NCBI GenBank assembly: GCA_016987375.1
Contig: PJRA01000077.1
Location: 888,564 to 952,563 of the forward strand
From: Brachionus koreanus
Lineage: Eukaryota > Rotifera > Eurotatoria > Ploima > Brachionidae
Length of the DNA: 64,000 nt
Direction of reading: 5' to 3'
The notes below the pieces were generated by a model. It searched no databases. It saw nothing but the letters and a program-made list of their open reading frames with translations, and had not been told where the DNA came from. Positions 56,887 to 64,000 of this stretch are shown piece by piece. The translations under genes were made by a program, and so were the position numbers. Every line of letters starts with the position of its first letter. Position 1 is the first letter of the stretch.

Positions 56887-57746
56887 TTAAGAGTGACTGA
56901 CTAATACATTAAAAAAATGATACATTTCATCTTTTGGATCAAAAACACCAATTTCAGTTTTACATATTTTACATTCTACTGGTTTGTATATGTCATTTCT
57001 ATCTGGCCTATCGGCTGACATGTCGTCAAATTTATTTTTCTTATTTTTTTTTTCGTTTGAATATTTTAATTGCTCATCTTGCTTTATACTGCAATTAAAA
57101 ACAAACATAGCTCGAAATTGAGTCCTATACTTCTCATGGCGTTGGCAATCCATGCAGACAAGTGACATACAGCAAGGGCAATTTAGTACCGCATCGCTAT
57201 TAGGATTCAAAGAACCTGATTCTTTGGCTTGATTCATAGATTTCTCATTTTTTAAAACCGATTTTGTTTGTTGTTTTTTACATGCTTTTCTTTGTCCATT
57301 CATCCACGCTTGATCTAAATCGTCAGCGTCAGGATCGTAAAAAAGTTCATCATTTGTAAAATGCTCTCTTTTCTTTTTAGTCCTAACTCCGGTCGCCATT
57401 TCAGCTTCGCTATCTGTATCACTTTCCTCAGCTGGCTGATTTCTATCCACTTCACCATTTAACACATTCAAATACTTTTCTTCTTGTGCACGTACAAAAT
57501 TTTCAAGCTCATCGTTCATTTCTTCTTCAAACGATTTCGGTTTAGTCTGAGTATCATCTTTTGCTTTCGATCTCAAATAATTGCTTAATTCCTGATCGAA
57601 ATCGTTTTCACTTAATAAAAATTACTTATTTAATAATTCACATTTAAACTAAATATTTACCCTTCGGACTCATATGATGCATCGTCTTCAATTGACGACT
57701 CGTCATCTTGTTCATAACCAGTATAATAGTCAAATTTAGAACTCAT
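56887..57746 (-). CDS. EAPP: E2F-associated phosphoprotein
   Basis: Two exons, 57746-57661 and 57610-56887, join in phase 2 across a 50-bp intron; 269 residues. The N-terminal third is very acidic (DDESSIEDDASYESE). The family block DELFYDPDADDLDQAWMNG comes next, then SDAVLNCPCCMSLVCMDCQR with RTQFRAMFVFNCSI, and a closing ECKICKTEIGVFD and MYHFFNVLVSHS. The paired Cys-x-x-Cys motifs look metal-binding. In mammals EAPP is a nuclear protein that binds E2F factors and modulates their transcription; that role is inferred here from homology. The 5' exon is supported by a split Gly codon and uninterrupted acidic sequence. Confidence 0.9.
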
Positions 57747-58040
57747 TCTTGTTTTGTCTGTTATTAAAATTTAGTAATTTTAATTTATAGTTTAAAATTT
57801 TCATAATTTTAATTTCAAAAAAATTTGAAATATTTTCATGGTTTTAAAGCCAAGCAATACACTGCTATCAAAATAAAGTGAATATGCTTAAAAATTTATT
57901 TTAAAATTTTGGTAATAGAGTTTTTGTATAGAGTAAACATGATAAAAATAAAAAAAAAGTTTTTATATATTTAAGCTGAAAATCAATGAAATTTCTTGAA
58001 AACAAAAATACACTATATACATAAAATATCACTAGGTTTT

Positions 58041-59135
58041 CTATTCTATGCCGATCTCAGTTCTGATATCAGAATTCTTATCGGAATATGTGCTCGTAAT
58101 GAATCGAAAGTTTTTCATGGCCAAATCTTGTAGATTAAATTTGTGTCTTAGCAGATCGTTTTTAAATTGAAGCTCGAAATTCAAGTATTCAATGCCATTT
58201 TTAATTCGTGGATGCTGGTCTAAACGGGCAACAAACTCCATGCAGTCCAGCGACCTAGGAAAATCCTCAGCTGGCCCCAGCTCAAACAAGCTTGGGTCGA
58301 AATCTTTCAAGGATTTAATTTGACGAAAACTTTCATCAATTGGCACTAACCAAGTAATAACAGCGCTTTTTTGACCAAATTGATCACTTAAAAAGGCTCT
58401 TATCTGTGCGAAATAAATATTTTCCAAGTCATCTTTGTCTCTTAAAGCAACAATATCTCCAACTTGTATGTAAAAGCCTCTGTGAAACACATAATCACTG
58501 GTGTTAATTTTGGACACTACAATCTGATTTCTGACCGGTGGTTTACACTTGAAAAGCTTGTTTCTTCTATTGCAATCAGCTTCAGATTCAGGATTCAATC
58601 TAGCTGACTTTCTTGGCATTTCTTCATAGGTCGAATCCAGCGAGTTTAGCTGAGATTTATTAGTTCTTGTTAGAGGTCGATTGAGCAATTGTTTTCCTTT
58701 CTGCTTTTGATTTCCTAGCGTTTTCTTGTTTCTATTTTTTACTATATGCTTAGAGCTGCTTGACGATGAAGAGTCTAGTTTTATTCTTTTGCTCAAATGA
58801 TCATCGTCAAACAGAATGAGATAGGCTTTTTCAAAAAAGCATTCGTTACAAACTATTTTGTTTCGTGTAACTCGGCGCCAGAAAGACGAGTAATGTGTCT
58901 GGCATGCATCACATTTATCATTTGAAAAAAAGAATGTATTTGATTCATCTGTGACTATTTGATCTATGTGCCGAAAATGTTCATCTAGCTCGAAAATAGA
59001 TTCTTCTATATCTCGCTTGTTCAACCCTGATTTCAAATTGGACTCATCTAAATCATAAAAATCGTCGATTTCTTCTACGGCTACTTTGTTTATTAGCTCA
59101 TAGAGCAAAATTTTAATATCGTCATCGACTTTCAT
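58041..59135 (-). CDS. GATAD1: GATA zinc-finger domain-containing protein 1
   Basis: This intronless 364-residue protein carries one GATA-type finger, CDAC-x17-CNEC (Cys75, 78, 96, 99), in the setting HYSSFWRRVTRNKIVCNECF that marks GATAD1. A poly-Ser and Lys/Arg-rich stretch (about 120-215) is probably a nuclear localisation region. The C-terminal half has the family's BAH-like block: FYIQVGDIVALRDKDD, YFAQIRAFLSDQFGQKSAVI and ITWLVPIDESF. In mammals GATAD1 is recruited to H3K4me3 promoters within a Sin3/HDAC complex. An acidic N-terminal extension of about 60 residues precedes the finger. The ATG at 59135 is the first in frame. Confidence 0.88.
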   Translation of the reverse strand: MKVDDDIKILLYELINKVAVEEIDDFYDLDESNLKSGLNKRDIEESIFELDEHFRHIDQIVTDESNTFFFSNDKCDACQTHYSSFWRRVTRNKIVCNECFFEKAYLILFDDDHLSKRIKLDSSSSSSSKHIVKNRNKKTLGNQKQKGKQLLNRPLTRTNKSQLNSLDSTYEEMPRKSARLNPESEADCNRRNKLFKCKPPVRNQIVVSKINTSDYVFHRGFYIQVGDIVALRDKDDLENIYFAQIRAFLSDQFGQKSAVITWLVPIDESFRQIKSLKDFDPSLFELGPAEDFPRSLDCMEFVARLDQHPRIKNGIEYLNFELQFKNDLLRHKFNLQDLAMKNFRFITSTYSDKNSDIRTEIGIE

Positions 59136-59979
59136 CGCTATCTACAATATTATCTAAATTAAAATTTAAAAATCTGTTAATCTAAATTTGAATATTTAAA
59201 GCTGATCAAAGCTTTAAACATAAAATAAACAAGTTTTTTAATTTAAGTATTCAATTTTTACGTATTAAATCGAGCTCATTAGTTTTATTATATTCTTATA
59301 AATTCATTTTATGATAATTTTTGCTATTCTTTTTTAAATTTTTTTAATTTTATTTTAAGACAAGTATTCAATTAAATTTTTCAAAGATGAATACCTTATT
59401 CTTAACTTAACTAAATACTTATTCTTTATTTTATTAGACTTAATTTTTTAAAAATAAAAATTTTCTCAATGCTTTTACTTGTAAATTTTTTTAGGACAAC
59501 ATGTTAATAAACAAAATTAACTTTAATTTAACTCGTGAATAAGAAAAAAAAGATTTTAATTGATAATTCAGTTCATTAAGCACGTTCCGAACTATTCAAC
59601 AGATAAAAATTGAATTAACTAGTTTTCACTAGTTAAATTTTTTTTATAAATCAAAGGCAAATAAAATTTTTAAAAACTTAATATTTCTATTTTAATTGTT
59701 AAAATGTTATGTTTGATAATTGTTGATTTTTGGGTGGCCTTTTTTTTGCCTTTTTATTCCTTTAAAAAACACTTATCGAATTGCAACAAAAAAGGGAGAT
59801 TATTTTCAAGTCAAATTTTTAAAAAACGTAGTCTTGAAAATTTTGTAATGTCATTAAAATCTTAATATGAATAAAAATTAAGAATAAAGTTTTAAATAAC
59901 TATAAAGTTTTTAAAAAATAAATATGCATAACATTGAAAAAGTTTAAAGACATTTTAGGTCCATTTAATAGTCATTGAA
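59136..59979. other. Intergenic, AT-rich
   Basis: 844 bp between GATAD1 and the phospholipase gene, with no recognisable feature beyond the presumed GATAD1 promoter. Confidence 0.6.
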
Positions 59980-61284
59980 TTAATTATATAACAATTGAAT
60001 TATGTATTCAATAACAGTGGGATGCTTGAGAGTGGCCACATGCTCGGCACCAGGCACTTCTTGATAGTAAATACCAAACTTGGTCTGCCCAATCCACCTC
60101 TGATAGCCAAGTAGGCTCTTCAAATTAACAGTGCCATCTCCATCGCCATAAGTTACAGATGGTTGAGAGTCTGGAAAGTCCTTTTGTTTCAAATATGTGA
60201 ATGACTCGGGTGTTTTAAGACCAACACCATACAAAAAATGGGATTCAACCTGTGGTGGTTCTAAATAGTAAACCAGTTTTTCAGTTATTTTTCTCATTTC
60301 ATATCCTAAAGGGTAGCCTATGTCTGTAAAAAATTCCTCATAATTATTTACTGTATAGTTTTTGTTGGGCGTTGAAACAAGTATGTCCTCATCTGACCAA
60401 AATTTATTGCTCGGCATCAAAAAAGCAGTGCTTGGCGCTGATCGCTGATAAGCTCTGACACTCAAAGGTTTGACTACTATTATGTCAATATTATCCCCGG
60501 AGGCCATAAGCCTCATGGTCTTGGAAGCACCTCCCCACGGTGCCGATAAACTTACAAAATTTTGAATATACTTGTTCTTCCAGGCTTGGGTTACAAAATT
60601 ATTCAGCCAGTACAAAGTAACTGGATTGCCCATGCTATGAGCAACTAGCATAACTCTGGTATTATTATTCATTTCATAAGTTTCTTCAACAAGCTTTGTT
60701 AGATCTATAAAATAATGATTTAGTTCATTGGGCGACTTTCGCCAATCGTAAGGGGCACCGCGCACATTCAACCCTCGTGTATAGTTAAGTTTCTTAACCA
60801 AGGCATCTACAATAGCTCCAAAATAGATAGTCACCGAATATTTACTGTCATCAAGATACTCAACAGTGCTTGTTCCACCAAAGTCATTAACTTTAATTTC
60901 AACACCTTCTCTGTTAGTGCTTGTTTTGGTACGCTCAATCCACTCAAGACGAATATTGTCTATGAAACAATCGATCACATAAGGAGTTATTTCCTGCAGA
61001 TTGAGCCATAATTCAAAGAAATCGGAGGTTTTTAGCTGACAGAAATAATGCGGTGCGCTCGTTTTATTCAAACGAGCGTGCAACTGGTTGCCACCATAGC
61101 CTGGTATAAGCACTACTGGGTATTTAGTCAAAGTTTTGTCCTTTACTTTGTTAAATATTTTTCCAAAGTCTATTTCTTTTTCAATGTTATACAATTGCTG
61201 GTATAGCTGTGCTCGGTCTTGGTATGTTCTTGAATCGACTTGACAAATGTAAAATAGAAAAACAAAAAGAATTTTCGCTTTCAT
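59980..61284 (-). CDS. PLA2G15: Lysosomal phospholipase A2 / LCAT-family acyltransferase
   Basis: This intronless 434-residue protein has a signal peptide (about residues 1-18) and an LCAT-type alpha/beta hydrolase fold. LIPGYGGNQLHARLNK (59-74) is the oxyanion-side loop. The nucleophile is Ser217 in VAHSMGNP, the acid lies in GDGDGTVN (381 or 383) and the His is 415 in AEHVA. RGAPYDWRKSP and SLSAPWGG are also family blocks, and several Asn-x-Ser/Thr sites fit a glycosylated lumenal protein. Vertebrate members are LCAT (plasma cholesterol esterification) and PLA2G15 (lysosomal phospholipid deacylation and transacylation). Length and lack of cholesterol-carrier context favour the PLA2G15 side. 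The 301-bp gap to the next gene holds nothing distinct. Confidence 0.87.
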   Translation of the reverse strand: MKAKILFVFLFYICQVDSRTYQDRAQLYQQLYNIEKEIDFGKIFNKVKDKTLTKYPVVLIPGYGGNQLHARLNKTSAPHYFCQLKTSDFFELWLNLQEITPYVIDCFIDNIRLEWIERTKTSTNREGVEIKVNDFGGTSTVEYLDDSKYSVTIYFGAIVDALVKKLNYTRGLNVRGAPYDWRKSPNELNHYFIDLTKLVEETYEMNNNTRVMLVAHSMGNPVTLYWLNNFVTQAWKNKYIQNFVSLSAPWGGASKTMRLMASGDNIDIIVVKPLSVRAYQRSAPSTAFLMPSNKFWSDEDILVSTPNKNYTVNNYEEFFTDIGYPLGYEMRKITEKLVYYLEPPQVESHFLYGVGLKTPESFTYLKQKDFPDSQPSVTYGDGDGTVNLKSLLGYQRWIGQTKFGIYYQEVPGAEHVATLKHPTVIEYIIQLLYN

Positions 61285-61585
61285 TTAAATATTTTTAAAT
61301 AAATAAATATCTAAAAGAAAAGAGAAAAAAATTTCAAAATTTTTTATTCATTCATTTTTGCCAACCGAACTTTAAAATTTAGTCTTGAAAAAAATTATCA
61401 TGCAATTTTTTTTATTTTTTTGAAAATAAGATCAAAGTTAATTTTATCAAAAAAAAATTAATAAATAAAATTTACCTTAGTATAAGCAATAAAGATACAA
61501 ACTGCATAAAAATGCCATTTTATTATTAGTTTTGAAAATAAATTATTTCACAAATAAAAATACTATAAAACCCGCAAATAAAAAA

Positions 61586-62185
61586 CTATTGCTTAGAGGA
61601 AAAGACTTTGGGTTTTTTGATGCTTATGGTACCTTTTGTGTTAATTTGTGTAATTAACTGAGCCAATTCGATAAATGGCTTGCAAAGTGCATCTCGCTTT
61701 TCCAGTGAGATAATTTCATAGCACTGAGCTTTGAGTTTACTCTGAAGATCTGATCGAACAGTTTCTCTGCTAGGTTCAGTGGGTGGGACCATAGCTGTAT
61801 AGTCAATAAGAACAAAATGGAATGGCTCTCGCGTTCGACGCTCTCTGTTAAATTTTTCAATTTCTGTTTTTAGCTTTTCAATGCAATGAATCGAGTCCGG
61901 ATCATTTGAAGCGAACACAAGAACTATTCCATCCACCAATGGAAATAAATAGCGCATTTGGTTTATAGTTTCGCTATCTCGACTGTTTTCCATTCCTTTA
62001 GTGTCATATAAACGAATTTTTTCTTTTACGCCTTTGTCTTTTTCCCAACAAGCCACATAAATGTCTTCGATAGTTGGAAAGTATTTTTGATTTATGTTGT
62101 AATTATTGTATACAAGTTGTTCTAGTAAGGCAGTTTTTCCAATGGATTTTTTTCCACAAACAAGAATTTTTAAAGTCTTTCCCAT
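61586..62185 (-). CDS. kappaB-Ras-like small GTPase (NKIRAS family), altered G4 motif
   Basis: This intronless 199-residue protein starts MGKTLKILVCGKKSIGKT, with a full P-loop (residues 11-18). YFPTIEDIYVACWEKDKGV and KIRLYDTKG follow the NKIRAS family, which bind and mask IkappaB and damp NF-kappaB signalling. The switch II motif is DTKG rather than DTAGQ, in line with weak GTP hydrolysis. Where Ras proteins carry NKxD for guanine choice, this protein reads FVLIDYTAM (about 124-132), so the G4 motif is gone. There is no C-terminal CAAX box, as usual for NKIRAS. Nucleotide choice may be loose, or it may act as a pseudo-GTPase. The call is good for the family; NKIRAS1 and 2 are not distinguishable. 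Confidence 0.8.
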   Translation of the reverse strand: MGKTLKILVCGKKSIGKTALLEQLVYNNYNINQKYFPTIEDIYVACWEKDKGVKEKIRLYDTKGMENSRDSETINQMRYLFPLVDGIVLVFASNDPDSIHCIEKLKTEIEKFNRERRTREPFHFVLIDYTAMVPPTEPSRETVRSDLQSKLKAQCYEIISLEKRDALCKPFIELAQLITQINTKGTISIKKPKVFSSKQ

Positions 62186-63100
62186 TTTAAGAAATCGATG
62201 CGAAAAAGTATGGAAAAACTTAAGCTTTTATGCCAATAGTTTAGGTTCAAATGTAAAAAAATTTCTCATTTTAGTTTCGAAATAGCAAAAAATTGATCAA
62301 GATTTGCGATGCTAAAATTTAGCCCATTAAAATGCAAATAATTTGAATTTTTTTTTTTATAAATTTAAAAACAGAAATTTTTAGTCTTATTTTAATGAGG
62401 AAAAATATTCTTTACTAAATCTCAGTTTAGAAAATTCTTATCTGTGGTTTGTCAATTTTTTTAATTAGCTGACTTTCTAAATAATTTTTATTTTAAATTT
62501 TAAGACAAGCTTAAATATTGAAAAAAATCTCTATTTTTTCGATTTGATTTTTATTTTTACGATTAAAAATTTAAGTATACTTTAAAACATACACCCGTCA
62601 AGATTGGGAAAAAAACAACACCGGGTGTAAATCACGAAATTATTTAAAAAAAGCCATTTTTTTAATTATTATATTTCTGCCTACCTTTATTTTATTACAC
62701 AATCTTTTTTTATAAAAAAATAAATCATCATTATATTAAAATTTTGAATAATAAAATACATTTTAATACACCCAAAAATACTCTTGGAATTTTGTGACAC
62801 ACCTAAAAGCTTATAATATTTTTTTAAAGAGCATAAAAATATATATTTGAAAATGTAATTTATTAACTAAAATAATATGATTTTGCTATGAAAAATGAAA
62901 AAACTTTTAATGATCTGAGATGATACACTCTGATTTTTTTTCCAAATTTCATTTTTTTTTCACTAAACAAAATTGTTATTGTAGGTTTTCGATCATCAGG
63001 AATACAAAAATTTCGTTATTTTTTTTAAACATAAATTATTTTTTGAAGTAAATTTTTGTGTTTTTTTCTATTTTTTTTTAAATGTTTGTAAATCATCAAT
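62186..63100. other. Intergenic, AT-rich
   Basis: Upstream flank of the kappaB-Ras-like gene. No feature was recognised before the LINE fragment at 63101. Confidence 0.55.
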
Positions 63101-63321
63101 AATGATAAACTTTTAGAACGTTCACAAAGAGTGTTATTAGGTGATTCCAGCTCAAGTTGGATAAAATTTAAAAGTAGAGTTCTATAAACGATATGAATAA
63201 GTTTTTGAGTATTATCCAAGACAATTATAAAGCATTTGCTAATGATACGAAAATCTTATCAACAATTGATAACTTGAACTCAATTTATAAACTATAATCG
63301 GATATCGATCAAGTGTGTAAA
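63101..63321 (+). pseudogene. LINE reverse-transcriptase fragment (catalytic box region)
   Basis: NDKLLERSQRVLLGDSSSSW, then INDMNKFLSIIQDNYKAFAN and DTKILSTIDNL, follow the order of RT motifs in jockey/CR1-type LINEs. The stretch between them (the SVLGPLLF region) is deleted. The catalytic F/YADD box reads FAND. A stop (TAA at 63295) and TGA at 63322 confirm decay. Confidence 0.75.
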
Positions 63322-64000
63322 TGATAATATTTTAACCCAAAAAAATTTGATAATATTTTTTTGTTGAATTAAATAATGTGATTTTATTTGTTTGAATAAG
63401 CTTAAGTTCTTAGTTTTGTTAGCACTACTACTAATGTTTTATATCCTTCAGTTACAAAATTAATTAGTTTTATTGCATTTTAAAAAATTTTAATCAAAAT
63501 ATTCCATCCATCTATTGTCAATGACAAAATAAAAACATAGTATATATGCTTTATGAACTTTATGCGATCTTTTTGATTTTTAATTTTATTCAATGAAAAT
63601 TTTAATAAATTGCTTCCATCACTTTAATGTAATATCTATATCATTAATATAAAAAATCATTCTTTCATGTATAGTTATTGGTATTGGTATCAATTTTTAT
63701 CTTTATTTTTCACCATATTTTGACGAAGCAAATTACGTCGTCAAACGTATTGAGATATGTAAATACATGGGGACATTCGACATAAAGCGCATAAAGGGGC
63801 AGTAGAACAAATTGGTTGACAAGAATTTCAAAATATCGGCTGTGCTTAGAGTAAGAAGGGTACAAGATTTGTTACAAAAATTTAATATTGGTAATAACGA
63901 GTGATGCATAAGTAAAAGTTAAGTTAACTTGCCCGATCATGCAAATGATCAGGGGATCATATATATATTTATTTGTAAACTACTAAAAATTAGCTATAAT
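63322..64000. other. Right edge of window; probable further LINE debris
   Basis: 63720-63960 is less AT-rich than its flanks and ends in a hairpin (CCCGATCAT/ATGATCAGGG, 63932-63954) followed by an AT repeat, a layout like the LINE 3' end at 12200. No protein match could be made. Confidence 0.35.

Noticed and set aside
63025..63219. 64-codon minus-strand ORF
   Set aside because: Antisense to the LINE RT fragment.
1..64000. CRISPR arrays, bacterial operons, rRNA genes
   Set aside because: No regularly spaced repeats, no ribosome-binding sites or polycistrons, no rRNA-like stretches; gene content and introns are animal.

Overview
The window is a very AT-rich animal nuclear scaffold piece. Genes are split by short GT-AG introns (about 45 to 100 bp, with a few of 1 to 4.5 kb), and three runs of N interrupt it. 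The gene set (intermediate filament, chitin-binding chitinases, secreted Cu/Zn SOD, sacsin-like DnaJ/HEPN protein, calmodulin-like genes, kappaB-Ras) is that of a small invertebrate. Base composition, compact introns and the many jockey/CR1-type LINE scraps fit a monogonont rotifer such as Brachionus best. That assignment is inference, not proof.

Layout. 0.9-8.2 kb: the 3' part of a sacsin-like gene, 1,604 residues visible, ending in a J domain and a HEPN domain on separate exons. 9.7-10.2 kb: an intronless dual-specificity phosphatase. 10.8-12.3 kb: broken LINE copies. 12.6-14.3 kb (minus): an intronless HGSNAT-type lysosomal acetyltransferase. 16.7-18.7 kb (minus): an intermediate-filament rod joined in frame to a four-EF-hand calmodulin-like domain. 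20.4-20.6 kb: a solo LTR with its target duplication. 21.6-22.2 kb (minus): secreted Cu/Zn SOD. 22.4-26.6 kb (minus) and 30.7-35.1 kb (plus): two head-to-head GH18 genes, one with an intact catalytic motif and one whose catalytic Glu is replaced by Arg. Between them lie a tRNA-derived SINE, a piggyBac-like MITE and a dead mariner. 36.7-41.2 kb (minus): an eight-EF-hand protein with a basic Ser/Lys-rich N terminus. 45.2-50.4 kb (minus): a calmodulin-like gene whose large intron holds a LINE. 51.0-52.1 kb (minus): STPG4. 54.0-62.2 kb (all minus): a small unknown gene, TRPT1, EAPP, GATAD1, PLA2G15-like and a kappaB-Ras-like gene. 62.2-64.0 kb: non-coding sequence with another LINE fragment.

Exon structures were rebuilt by hand by joining open frames at GT/AG sites with matching phase. 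Each full model totals a multiple of three. The most unusual item is the intermediate filament with calmodulin-like EF-hands in place of a tail domain. The eight-EF-hand gene nearby shows that calmodulin-like modules have also been duplicated and extended here. Several genes concern the body surface or cytoskeleton (chitin-binding GH18 proteins, filament, EF-hand proteins, STPG4). No operon-like unit is evident.
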